DNA of 64,000 nucleotides from Aneurinibacillus sp. Ricciae_BoGa-3 (GCF_028421645.1 NZ_CP116888.1:310001-374000), one strand, 5' to 3'. Counted from the first letter of the stretch, positions 42,737-51,121 are shown. A program made the numbers and translations. The notes: a model not told the origin generated them from the sequence alone.

Positions 42737-43393
42737 TTATTTTTTTATGGTGGCTGGACTATTTCCGTTTGTATGGAAAGCTAAGTCTGCCATACTGCTT
42801 AACACTTGGCTATCTGCGCTTCCTACATGTATAAATTGAATGTAGCCTTCTTTATCAACAAAAAGAAAAGTCGGGGTAAAGGTGATGTTGTAATTCATAG
42901 CAACGGTTGTCATACCTTCACCTGCGAGAATCTGACCGTCCCGTTTATAATGATTTTGCTTGAAAAAGAGTTCGGCTTGTTGTTTGGTTTCGTTCGGGAA
43001 AATGGTGAACACCTTTACATCTGGTCGGCTTGCCTTGAACACTTCAACTTGAGGAAAGGTTTCAATACAAGCGGGACAATTGGTTAGGGCAAATTCCAGC
43101 ACAACGTTTTGTCCTTTTAACTTACTTAATTGAACACCCTGACCGTCTAGACTTTTTAATGTGAAATCAGGAGCTTGAGTACCGATAAACTTTTGAGCAT
43201 AACTTTTCTCGTCAGCATTAGGAAATAGAGTATTAAAATCCAATTTATTGCTGATTTTTTTATTGGTATCGGTAGGCTGATTTTGTGCCGTTGTAGCTTG
43301 TGGTGAAGATGAAGAGGATGGTGTGGCTGTAGAACAACCTGCTGTCGTCAACATCATGGCAAACAATGATAAAGCGATGACTTTTTTCTTCAT
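42737..43393 (-). CDS. Thioredoxin-like lipoprotein (AhpC/TSA or ResA-like)
   Basis: 218 aa from the ATG at 43393 (GGAGG 8 nt upstream; a TTG two codons earlier is less likely). Signal peptide with lipobox TTAGC (C20), then a Ser/Thr/Gln linker and a thioredoxin fold with APDFTLKSLDGQ and the redox pair CPAC (C106, C109). The protein should sit on the outer membrane face and reduce or isomerise disulfides, as ResA/TlpA do. No DsbB/CcdA partner is in the window. Its promoter region carries a TTGACTATA element. Confidence 0.9.
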   Translation of the reverse strand: MKKKVIALSLFAMMLTTAGCSTATPSSSSSPQATTAQNQPTDTNKKISNKLDFNTLFPNADEKSYAQKFIGTQAPDFTLKSLDGQGVQLSKLKGQNVVLEFALTNCPACIETFPQVEVFKASRPDVKVFTIFPNETKQQAELFFKQNHYKRDGQILAGEGMTTVAMNYNITFTPTFLFVDKEGYIQFIHVGSADSQVLSSMADLAFHTNGNSPATIKK

Positions 43394-43455
43394 AATCAAT
43401 ACCTCCTTCTGTTAAGTTATGTAGTCTTTTATACGGTAAATATATCACCTATATT

Positions 43456-43467
43456 ACTTATAGTCAA
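43456..43467 (-). promoter_or_regulatory. TTGACTATA element between divergent genes
   Basis: Minus strand TTGACTATAAGT, 63 bp before the lipoprotein start. Confidence 0.55.
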
Positions 43468-43571
43468 TAAAATAAAAACGAATTATAAAGACAAAACAAA
43501 ATACCTATAATGTAAGAACACAAACAAAAACAGGTGAATTTATTTACATAGCACAGGAAGGATGTTTACTT

Positions 43572-44066
43572 ATGAAGAACGTTAATTTTTTAGGGAAAAA
43601 ATGCGTGTACTTTAAGCACATTTCTCACATTGTTATCGATGAACTGGATATTTTTCATCACACAGCAATGGATTTGGAGTACGGGGAAAAGAGTGAAAAC
43701 GGTGAGTACAACCTTCTTACAGAAGACCAACTTGCTCAAATTTACTTGGGGAAGGGCAAGGGTGTTTTGTATAAAGGCTACATTGTTTTTGAAGCGGATT
43801 TGATTGAGAATAACGAACATTATGATGCCTTTTATTCCTTATATGGCTGGATTAAAAAGAACTATGAAGCCTATCTCAATGGAGTGGTGTTTCATTCCTT
43901 GAAAGATAAATTCCAGTTTAACCAGGTTAAATCCATAATTATGCTCTATCAATCAGGATTTTTTTTAAGTGACAAACTCCAAACGAAGTTGGGAAATTAT
44001 TTAAACAAAGAAGCGGTAGAAATGGTGATAAATGAAGTACACCAAACGATGAAGAAGGCAGGTTAA
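43572..44066 (+). CDS. Unknown 164-aa protein (copy 1, intact)
   Basis: ATG after AGGAAGGATG. Not recognised. Soluble, with hydrophobic core strands (GVLYKGYIVFEADLIENN) and helices at the C-terminus. A run of eight T within codons for GFFLSD keeps the frame open; in copy 2 the run has seven T and the frame stops early. Divergent from the lipoprotein gene and followed by a terminator. Confidence 0.7.
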   Translation: MKNVNFLGKKCVYFKHISHIVIDELDIFHHTAMDLEYGEKSENGEYNLLTEDQLAQIYLGKGKGVLYKGYIVFEADLIENNEHYDAFYSLYGWIKKNYEAYLNGVVFHSLKDKFQFNQVKSIIMLYQSGFFLSDKLQTKLGNYLNKEAVEMVINEVHQTMKKAG

Positions 44067-44083
44067 ACTCCTGCCTTTTTTTA
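44055..44083 (+). terminator. Terminator after the 164-aa gene
   Basis: GGCAGG / CCTGCC stem, TTAAACT loop, then seven T. Confidence 0.9.
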
Positions 44084-44201
44084 TTGACTTAATATAGGGC
44101 TTGTCAATGGTTGAAAACATATTGACAATAAAACAAATTGAACAAATCTACACTTTAATCTAAAGTTGATACATAAGCCCTGAAAGGAGTGAAACCTACC
44201 G

Positions 44202-44804
44202 TTGTTACTTACAAATGAAGAAAAAAATCAAATTGCAGAAGAAAACTACTCACTGGTTTTTTATGTAGTCAAGATGTTTCAAAACTCTGGTGTTTCTTAT
44301 GATGAATTGGTGAGCATTGCTATGGTGGGATACGCCAAAGCCTTGAACGCCTTCGATACAGAACGAAACGTTAAATTCTCCACTTACTCGATTAATTGCA
44401 TACGAAATGAAATTTTATTTTTCCTCCGAAAAGAAAAAGGTCATATGCGAAACAATGTATCACTGAATACCGTCCTGTCTATCGACAAAAACGGGAACAA
44501 TCTCTCCCTTGAAGAGACCGTAAGTACCCAAGATAATGACGAGAATTCCTTAGAAGAAGATGTGATGGTTGCCGATGATGTTAAGTTCCTAACACTAGCA
44601 TTAGACCATCTTACAACAAAAGAAAAATATATTATTATAAACCGTTATGGCTTAAATGGATGTGACATTCAAACACAAAAAGAAATTGCAAATCATATCG
44701 GGATGTCGCAAGCCAATGTTAGTAAAATGGAAAAGAGTATCTTAGATAAAGTAAAAAGAATACTAAAAGAACAGTACAATATGGAAGATATCCTTCTCGA
44801 CTAA
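44202..44804 (+). CDS. Sigma-70 family RNA polymerase sigma factor
   Basis: 200 aa, TTG start after AAAGGAGTG. Region 2 is clear: SYDELVSIAMVGYAKALNAF, then KFSTYSINCIRNEILFFLRK (2.3-2.4). Region 4 near the C-terminus carries TKEKYIIINRYGLNG and a helix-turn-helix QKEIANHIGMSQANVSKMEK. Length and sequence resemble Bacillus sporulation-type sigma factors (SigE/SigK/SigG group) without region 1. A sigma factor on the element could direct a dedicated promoter set; the TTGAYTATA elements are candidates, but this is not shown. Not followed by an anti-sigma gene. Confidence 0.92.
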   Translation: MLLTNEEKNQIAEENYSLVFYVVKMFQNSGVSYDELVSIAMVGYAKALNAFDTERNVKFSTYSINCIRNEILFFLRKEKGHMRNNVSLNTVLSIDKNGNNLSLEETVSTQDNDENSLEEDVMVADDVKFLTLALDHLTTKEKYIIINRYGLNGCDIQTQKEIANHIGMSQANVSKMEKSILDKVKRILKEQYNMEDILLD

Positions 44805-44887
44805 CCCCCGTATTATTGCTCCTTCATCCACACACTCTCTACCTTTACGGTCTGAACTAATGCTGTTATAATTATAATCGCCAATAA

Positions 44888-44899
44888 TACTATAGTCAA
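44888..44899 (-). promoter_or_regulatory. TTGACTATA element upstream of clpX
   Basis: Minus strand TTGACTATAGTA; on the plus strand ACTATAGTCAAAG precedes TATAAT. Lies in the 210-bp gap before the clpX-like gene. Confidence 0.5.
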
Positions 44900-45015
44900 A
44901 GTATAATATTTATATTATATAGTATTTATTTTATAGAAGCAGATGATTAATCGTGAAAATAGAAATCAAATAAAAGGTTTTGGACCTTAATTTTGATAGG
45001 GAGGGAGTGATACGT

Positions 45016-46194
45016 TTGCCTAAACACTGTTCCTTTTGTGGAAGAACAGAAAATACCAATGTAGAGATTCTTGAAGGAGTCGAGGCAACTATCTGCAGAG
45101 AATGTGCGTTGGCTTCTTTAGAAACCTTTGATGAAAGTACAGAAGATATCATCCTACAACCGAATGCCGTTTTAAAACCGCACCAGATTAAAGAACAATT
45201 AGATAAATATGTGATTGGACAGGAAGATGCGAAAAAAATTCTTTCGGTTGCGGTATACAACCACTATAAACGGATTCATTCCAAATCAAAAGTAGACATA
45301 CAAAAAACGAATGTCATGATGCTTGGCGAAACAGGTTCAGGAAAAACCTATCTCATGCAGACACTCGCCAAAATTCTAAATGTACCACTCGTCATCGTAG
45401 ATGCCACATCCTTAACTGAAGCGGGATATGTGGGAGAAGACGTGGAATCCATTTTAGAAAAACTTTTGAAAAAAGCAAATAACGATATCGAACGAGCGCA
45501 AAAAGGCATCGTTTATATTGATGAAATTGATAAATTAGCGAATCAAACGAAAGATGGTAGGAAGAGCACAAAAGACATTTCGGGTGAAGGTGTACAACAA
45601 GCCCTCTTAAAAATGATTGAGGATAGTGAAGTAACCATTGGTTTGGGAGAATCAATGATGTCGAAACGAAAGGTTCTTCTACAAACAAAAAACATTTTGT
45701 TTGTATGTGGTGGAGCATTTGTTGGCATCCAAGACCTCGTTAAAAATCGGTTAACACCACAAAAATCAATGAACATTGGTTTTCAATCCACTATCCACAA
45801 AATAGAACCCACAGTTGAGTACGACAAGGAAATCAGCCAACAAGACATCATTGAGTTCGGCTTTATTCCAGAGTTTGTAGGTAGAATTCCCGTTATTGCC
45901 ACGCTTAACCCTCTTACCAAAGAAGACCTTTCACAAATTTTAGTTAAACCGAAAAACTCCATCATCAAACAATACCAAGCCTTATTTAGAATGGATGGTG
46001 TCAAACTCACCTTTCACCAAAGTGCCATTGAATACATTGTGGAAGAAGCCTTTAAGAAAAAGGTCGGAGCCAGAGGATTACGTGGCGTTATCGAAAGAAA
46101 AATGAATGAGTTGATGTTTGAGTTACCCAAGCAGTCGGACATTAAATCCTACGTGATTACAAAGGAAACACTCACAAATCCATTCCATCTTTAG
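45016..46194 (+). CDS. clpX: ClpX-like AAA+ unfoldase
   Basis: 392 aa from the TTG at 45016, 8 nt after AGGGAGGGAG; an ATG at 44980 has no site. N-terminal zinc domain with C5, C8, C27, C30. Walker A GETGSGKT at about 104, pore loop AGYVGEDVE, Walker B IVYIDEIDKLA, and an IGF-type loop (MNIGFQS) needed for ClpP binding. All core ClpX parts are present, so it could unfold proteins for host ClpP. As an accessory copy it probably has its own substrate set, perhaps regulators of transfer. Terminator follows. Confidence 0.92.
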   Translation: MPKHCSFCGRTENTNVEILEGVEATICRECALASLETFDESTEDIILQPNAVLKPHQIKEQLDKYVIGQEDAKKILSVAVYNHYKRIHSKSKVDIQKTNVMMLGETGSGKTYLMQTLAKILNVPLVIVDATSLTEAGYVGEDVESILEKLLKKANNDIERAQKGIVYIDEIDKLANQTKDGRKSTKDISGEGVQQALLKMIEDSEVTIGLGESMMSKRKVLLQTKNILFVCGGAFVGIQDLVKNRLTPQKSMNIGFQSTIHKIEPTVEYDKEISQQDIIEFGFIPEFVGRIPVIATLNPLTKEDLSQILVKPKNSIIKQYQALFRMDGVKLTFHQSAIEYIVEEAFKKKVGARGLRGVIERKMNELMFELPKQSDIKSYVITKETLTNPFHL

Positions 46195-46217
46195 GGACTA
46201 CGAAATGTAGTCCTTTT
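46195..46217 (+). terminator. Terminator after clpX
   Basis: GGACTAC / GTAGTCC stem, GAAAT loop, then TTTT. Confidence 0.78.
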
Positions 46218-46248
46218 ACATTAGCTTAAGAAAGGAGCATCCGATTAG

Positions 46249-47055
46249 TTGTCTTATAATTCCGTGAAATGGAGTGGGAGTAAAAAAAGCCAAGCAAAAG
46301 AAATTATTCGTCATTTTCCTTCCGAAATAAACACCTATTATGAACCATTCTTAGGAAGTGCCTCTGTCTTATTTGAACTTCTTCACTCGGATAAACAAGT
46401 AAAACGATATGTAGCCAGCGACAAGTGCAAACCCCTCATTGACATCTACCGTTCCATTCAACAAACACCTGAGGCCCTAATCGATTCCTACCGAACAAAA
46501 TGGGAATCTCTTCAATCCATCGGACAAGATTATTATTATCAAGTCCGAAAAGAGTTCAATCAAGAGCATCAGCCCGATGATTTTTTGTTTTTAACTCGTA
46601 CGTGTATTAACGGGCTAATCCGTTTTAATCAAAAGGGAGAGTTTAATAGCTCTTTTCACTTCACAAGAAAAGGGATTCATCCTGATACCCTTGCTTCTAT
46701 TATTTTGGACTGGTCAAAGAAAATTGAGCAAGTCGAATTTATTCATCAAGAATACCAGGAGTTCAACTTACAATCAGGAGATTTTGTGTATGCTGACCCT
46801 CCCTATTTCGGTACAAAAGGCATGTACTTTGAAACCATTGACTACGAACAGTTTTGGTCATGGTTAGAAGCACTACCCTGTAGCTTTGCGTTAAGTTTTG
46901 ACGGTATTCAAGGAAATGAAGATAAAACCCACCAAGTTCCGAACTCGTTATATACCCAACACCTGTATCTCTATTCAGGGGTAAGCAGTTTCCGTCGGTT
47001 AAAAAACCAGGGAGCCGTCGGGGTTCAGGAAAGTTTATATCTTAATATTAAATAA
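46249..47055 (+). CDS. D12-class (Dam-like) adenine-N6 DNA methyltransferase
   Basis: 268 aa, TTG start after AAAGGAGC. Begins with VKWSGSKKSQAKEI, then the SAM motif YYEPFLGSASVLFEL at ~31-45 and the catalytic motif VYADPPYFGTKGMYF at ~182. Order and size match the alpha-type MethyltransfD12/Dam family, which methylates adenine in short sites. The target is unknown. No restriction endonuclease is adjacent. It is 13 bp before the NlpC/P60 gene, in an apparent operon leading to transfer genes. Confidence 0.9.
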   Translation: MSYNSVKWSGSKKSQAKEIIRHFPSEINTYYEPFLGSASVLFELLHSDKQVKRYVASDKCKPLIDIYRSIQQTPEALIDSYRTKWESLQSIGQDYYYQVRKEFNQEHQPDDFLFLTRTCINGLIRFNQKGEFNSSFHFTRKGIHPDTLASIILDWSKKIEQVEFIHQEYQEFNLQSGDFVYADPPYFGTKGMYFETIDYEQFWSWLEALPCSFALSFDGIQGNEDKTHQVPNSLYTQHLYLYSGVSSFRRLKNQGAVGVQESLYLNIK

Positions 47056-47068
47056 CTAAGGAGGACAT

Positions 47069-48133
47069 ATGAAAGAGTTTAAGAAACTCCCAATCGGAAT
47101 GTTGCTTACATTTGGTTTATTAACGGGAACAACGGTCTATGCACAAGCAGATGTAGGGGTAGCAACCAGTGATTTTGCTGTAAAAGATAAAGCTGGAAAT
47201 GTGGTGATGCAATATAAGATGAATCAAAAGGTGTCCATTCAAAAAGAGACGGAAACCGCTTATACCATCACCGTTAATGACAACAACTATCAAGTAGAAA
47301 AAAACAATATCCTAAAGACCATCAAGCAGGAAGAACAATCTCTTCGAGTCAATGCAGATGGGGCTTCCTTAAAGAATACGCCATCTTTATTTGGGAATAC
47401 CATTGAGAACTTGAATAAAGGGGAAACGGTTTACCGAATCAAAGGAATGGATGCACAAGGAAAATGGATAAAAGTGAGAACAACACAAGGAGTGGAGGGA
47501 TGGGTATACAATCCTTCCTTTGATGAAAACTATAATGAAACGCCTGTTTCCACTAAAGGATATATGCTAGGCAGTGCAGAGGAAGGGTATGGCATTCTTG
47601 ATGGAAATGAAATCGAAATAGATGGATTTGAAAACGCAACGTACAAAGTAAAAACCCAAGGAAAATATATTTTTATTCCGAAAGACTTCGTTTCATTTAC
47701 ACCACCATTAAATCAAATGATTCACCCACAACCAGTTCAAACACCTCCTCAAAATCTGACGCATAACGATGCGTTAGCCAATCGAATTTTAAATGAAGCG
47801 TACAAACATCTTGGAAAACCGTACGTGTGGGGCGCAACGGGACCTGACACATTCGATTGCTCTGGTTTGGTTCAATATGTTTTTGCAAAAGAAGGCGTTA
47901 TTGTTCCTCGAACTACAAGCGAACAATTTGCTCTGGGTATACCGATTGACACCAACCATTTACAAGCAGGAGACCTTCTCTTTTTCCAAACCTATGAACC
48001 AGGTGCATCACATGTTGGCATTTATATCAAAGACAACAAATTCATAAATGCGGTGGGGGAAAGGGTCACTATCTCTGATTTACAAGCCCCTTATTTCGCT
48101 ACCCGCTATTTAGGTGCAAAAAGGATGTTTTAA
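47069..48133 (+). CDS. Secreted NlpC/P60 cell-wall hydrolase with SH3 domain
   Basis: 354 aa, ATG after AAGGAGG. Signal peptide (MLLTFGLLTGTTVYAQA, cleavage near 28), an SH3-like region at ~90-145 (LRVNADGASLKNTPS, GWVYNPSF), a Pro/Gln linker, and a C-terminal NlpC/P60 domain. Catalytic Cys264 in FDCSGLV and His315 in SHVGIYI are present. The enzyme cuts peptide links in peptidoglycan. Next to the transfer genes it is the likely wall-opening enzyme of the type IV secretion channel (VirB1-like role). Confidence 0.92.
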   Translation: MKEFKKLPIGMLLTFGLLTGTTVYAQADVGVATSDFAVKDKAGNVVMQYKMNQKVSIQKETETAYTITVNDNNYQVEKNNILKTIKQEEQSLRVNADGASLKNTPSLFGNTIENLNKGETVYRIKGMDAQGKWIKVRTTQGVEGWVYNPSFDENYNETPVSTKGYMLGSAEEGYGILDGNEIEIDGFENATYKVKTQGKYIFIPKDFVSFTPPLNQMIHPQPVQTPPQNLTHNDALANRILNEAYKHLGKPYVWGATGPDTFDCSGLVQYVFAKEGVIVPRTTSEQFALGIPIDTNHLQAGDLLFFQTYEPGASHVGIYIKDNKFINAVGERVTISDLQAPYFATRYLGAKRMF

Positions 48134-48146
48134 AGCATCCTTTTTT
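48118..48146 (+). terminator. Terminator after the hydrolase gene
   Basis: AAAAGGATG / CATCCTTTT stem, then TTTTTTG. Confidence 0.85.
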
Positions 48147-48226
48147 GTTTGGAATCAAACCTCATGGCATGATAATGATAGCTTATTTGCATATAGTATA
48201 TAGAACACTGTAGAACGATTATAGTG

Positions 48227-48255
48227 TTGATGTAAAAATCGTTCCTTTCTATAAT
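48227..48255 (+). promoter_or_regulatory. Promoter of the type IV secretion operon
   Basis: TTGATG, 17-bp spacer, TATAAT. GATTATAGTG just upstream (48217-48226) resembles the TTGATTATAGTG element at 41521. Confidence 0.7.
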
Positions 48256-48287
48256 AAAAATACATTACGAAGAGGAGGTGAACAAAA

Positions 48288-48728
48288 GTGACTGCAATTA
48301 AAAATAAAAAATTTTCAATGGGTATTGTAGTGGCAATGATTCTAGCTCTTTTTATGGTATTCGGTCATCCAATTGCATCCCATGCGGCTAGTGGTGCTGG
48401 AGTTGGTGATTTATCAGTTAGCATTAACCCTGGAACTGGAACTGGCGGTTCTACCATGAATTTTAAAGGTGTATCTGATTCTAAAGACACAAACGCTTGG
48501 AATACCCTCCTTTCTAAATATAGAAACTTCATTGTTGGTATTTCTGGTATCGGTGCGGTTTCCATGATTGCGTTTTTCATCGTGCAATTTATGAAATTGG
48601 GTGCATCCGCTGGTAATCCACAAGCTAGAAGCCAAGCCTTAACGGGTGTTCTTTGGACTGGATTAGCCGCCGCTGGACTTGGTGCAGTATCCATTATCGT
48701 TGGATTCTTCTACAACTCCGTCAACTAA
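48288..48728 (+). CDS. VirB2/TrbC-like pilin-type protein
   Basis: 146 aa, GTG after GAGGAGG. Signal peptide (MILALFMVFGHPIASHAA), a Gly/Ser/Thr-rich extracellular stretch, then two hydrophobic segments around a loop (IVGISGIGAVSMIAFFIVQF, LGASAGNPQAR, ALTGVLWTGLAAAGLGAVSI). This is the VirB2/TrbC layout. It shares the LGAS..NP.AR loop with the protein at 9092. As first gene of the transfer operon it is probably the channel or surface pilin subunit. Confidence 0.85.
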   Translation: MTAIKNKKFSMGIVVAMILALFMVFGHPIASHAASGAGVGDLSVSINPGTGTGGSTMNFKGVSDSKDTNAWNTLLSKYRNFIVGISGIGAVSMIAFFIVQFMKLGASAGNPQARSQALTGVLWTGLAAAGLGAVSIIVGFFYNSVN

Positions 48729-48783
48729 CTTTCCCGTGCATACAAATAAACTGCAAAAGAAAAGCCAATGAAGGAGGTGAATA

Positions 48784-49137
48784 GTGTCAATGGCTTCCAA
48801 AACGGAGGCTGTTGGCACTTTTTCTATGAGAGTGTATAACATTCCGCCTAACATGAATGAAAAAGAAAAAGTCATAGGCGGTATTTTAAATCTTAACCAA
48901 TTTTTTTGGGTTTTAGGTGGATTGGCGTTAGGAGCATCTGTTTTTGGGATTATCTATAGCCTAACAAAAATTGGTGGTCTTGCACTTACGATGGGCGGTC
49001 TTTTTTGTCTATCAGGTGCGCCATTCGCCCTTTACAAAAAACATGGACTCACCCTGTTTCAATATCTCACCCGAAAAAGACGTTTCAAGAAAAAAACACA
49101 AAAGTTACCCAATATGCGAAAAGAGGTGAAGTTATAA
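48784..49137 (+). CDS. prgI: PrgI/VirB3-like transfer protein
   Basis: 117 aa, GTG after AAGGAGG. Starts with a soluble ~40 residues containing YNIPPNMNEKEKVIGGILNL, then two adjacent membrane helices (FFWVLGGLALGASVFGIIYS, IGGLALTMGGLFCLSGAPFA) and a basic tail (LTRKRRFKKKTQ). The pattern matches the PrgI family, the VirB3 counterpart in Gram-positive systems, which recruits VirB4 to the channel. Directly followed by the TraC-like gene. Confidence 0.85.
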   Translation: MSMASKTEAVGTFSMRVYNIPPNMNEKEKVIGGILNLNQFFWVLGGLALGASVFGIIYSLTKIGGLALTMGGLFCLSGAPFALYKKHGLTLFQYLTRKRRFKKKTQKLPNMRKEVKL

Positions 49138-49138
49138 G

Positions 49139-50140
49139 GTGGCACTGCCAATTATTATGTTGGTTGTCTTTATTCTTGTATTTGGTGGCATGATTTATGC
49201 CGTAATGAAGCAATTGAATAAAACAGACCCAACCAAAGCCGATACATCCACAGTTGACAACATTTCAACTGCCCAGGAATTTCTTCCTTTTGAGGATATT
49301 AAGGATAACATGATTATCATGGGTGGTCATAAATACCGCGCTGTTATTGAAGCTTCTTCTACGAACTATAACCTCAAAACGGACAATGAAAAAGAATTGA
49401 TTGAAATCTCCTTTCAACGTTTCCTCAATTCATTAACATTTCCTGTCACCTTCTACATCCAAACAAAAGTCATGGATAATACCAAAATGTTGAGTCTGAT
49501 GGAAGAAGAATTAAAAGCCGCTGTTAAGCAATTTCCGAACCTGGAAGATTACGCAAACATTTATTACAGCGAAATGAGCAATTTGAATTCATACATCGGA
49601 AACAACAAGCAAAAGAAAAAGTACATTATCGTTCCGTACGAAGAAGCGATTACGCTTGCGGATTTATCTGACGACGAAAAATATGATTACTCGGTTAAAG
49701 AGCTTCACACCAGAGCTTCCATAATTGTTGACGGACTCAGTTCTGTTGGTGTAAAAGCGAAGATTTTAGACACCAAAGAACTGGCGGAACTGGTTTATTC
49801 CACCTATCACAAAGACAACTATGCTCAAGTTGAGAACATCGTCAACGGCGACTTTTTATCATTACTTACCCAATCAACAGAGAGAAAAATTGAAAATCTC
49901 ACTGAAGATGCCAAACTGGATTGGATTTTGTATGAAGCACAAATGCGCTTGAAGACTGAACTTCTAGGTGAAACCGTTCCTGATTTTATCAGAGTAAATG
50001 TTGAAAAAGCGATTGCTGATTTGGACAGGCTTCGAGACCAAACCAGTGGTTATTATCGTCAGACTGATTCTGACCTATCCATCGATTTTGACGAAGACGA
50101 TGAAATCTCAATGAACAACCATCTAAATACGAAAAGGTAA
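49139..50140 (+). CDS. TraC-like conjugation protein (VirB4 N-terminal-like domain)
   Basis: 333 aa, GTG start after GAGGTGAAG, almost touching the prgI stop. One N-terminal membrane helix (LPIIMLVVFILVFGGMIYAV), then a soluble domain with FLPFEDIKDNMIIMGGHKYR and SFQRFLNSLTFPVTFYIQTK, typical of the TraC-like N-terminal region of VirB4 partners in Gram-positive systems. No ATPase motifs. The VirB4 ATPase is encoded next, so the two functions are on separate proteins here. Acidic C-terminus. Confidence 0.8.
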   Translation: MALPIIMLVVFILVFGGMIYAVMKQLNKTDPTKADTSTVDNISTAQEFLPFEDIKDNMIIMGGHKYRAVIEASSTNYNLKTDNEKELIEISFQRFLNSLTFPVTFYIQTKVMDNTKMLSLMEEELKAAVKQFPNLEDYANIYYSEMSNLNSYIGNNKQKKKYIIVPYEEAITLADLSDDEKYDYSVKELHTRASIIVDGLSSVGVKAKILDTKELAELVYSTYHKDNYAQVENIVNGDFLSLLTQSTERKIENLTEDAKLDWILYEAQMRLKTELLGETVPDFIRVNVEKAIADLDRLRDQTSGYYRQTDSDLSIDFDEDDEISMNNHLNTKR

Positions 50141-50155
50141 GGAGGAATGTGAGAA

Positions 50156-51121
50156 ATGGGATTGTTCAATAAAAAAAGTAAACAAGCTACACAAGAATTA
50201 ACCATTGATACAGCTAAATCATCCGCCTCAACTGCTTCTCAGAATGTGTTGGGGAAGGGAATTAGAAGTGTAAAAGACCTATTTGCACCTCCTTCCTTTG
50301 ATAGAAGCCAAGAGGACAACTTGAAAGTAGGGAATAAGTTCGTACGTTCTTTTGTTCTGAATGGTTATCCTTCATCCGTTTCGGTAGGTTGGCTAGACAA
50401 CCTGTTTAATTACGATGGAGATATGGATACAGCCATTTATGTAGAACCTGCTGATGAACGTACCGCACTCGATGAATTAACGGCAAAAATTACGCAGTTT
50501 GAAGCACAGCTTTCTCTTGAAGTGCAAAAGGGTAACATCAAAAACGTTACTCGTTTGAGAAATACAGTTTCTCAATTGTATGACCAGCGGGAGCGACTGG
50601 AGCAAAACTACGAAAACCTATTCCATATCGAAATCTTAAGCAACCTGTATGCCAGTTCAAAAGAAGATTTAGATAAGCAGACAACAAAACTGGATAACAA
50701 GTTGAAGGGAAGAAAAATTGACTTGATGCCAGTTTATTTGAGACAAGATGATGCTTACAAGAGTGTTCTTCCATTTGGTAAAACGTACATCACCGATATG
50801 TTTCGCAATTTCAACTCTGGGGCATTAACGGCTTGTTTTCCTTTCTACAACAGTGAAATCAGTCATAAAACGGGTATATTCTGCGGTGTTAACTTAGCCA
50901 CGATGACACCCGTATTGATTGACTTCTACGATAGGAGCGTACTGAATAACTCCAATCTAACGGTGTTCGGACAGGCTGGTTCTGGGAAGACATTTTTCGT
51001 CTCGCTCTTAACTTTACGTTCTGCATTAAAAGGCGTACGCACTGTAATAATCGACCCTATGGCAAGTCCAGAGGAAAAAAAGGCTGGTATGAAAAATTTG
51101 TTGATAAGGCAAAAACTTTAG
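50156..51121 (+). pseudogene. virB4: VirB4-like ATPase, truncated at the duplication junction
   Basis: ATG after AAGGAGG. About 301 residues are genuine: a soluble N-terminal region with coiled coil (~105-150), and Walker A VFGQAGSGKTFFVSL at ~271. At VIIDP, where VirB4 proteins continue with (E)G(E)-type sequence and another ~300 residues including Walker B, the reading frame passes into the ATG of the duplicated Xre gene (51059) and stops at 51121 after 20 foreign codons. VirB4 is the essential secretion motor, so this copy cannot work. An intact one is predicted past the window, near 70.1 kb. Confidence 0.9.

Larger units (their letters stand above)
31098..51058 (+). repeat. Tandem duplication, copy 1 (19,961-bp unit)
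   Basis: The sequence from 31098 recurs from 51059 to the window end. Copy 1 is complete: Xre regulator, Tad pilus locus, sigma factor, ClpX, D12 methyltransferase, NlpC/P60 hydrolase and the first transfer genes, ending inside virB4. No insertion sequence, inverted repeat or long flanking repeat is seen at either edge; only one base (T) before the ATG is shared. Confidence 0.95.

Noticed and set aside
51059-51060. Insertion sequence or transposon at the duplication junction
   Set aside because: No transposase, terminal inverted repeat or target-site duplication is seen at 31098 or 51059.
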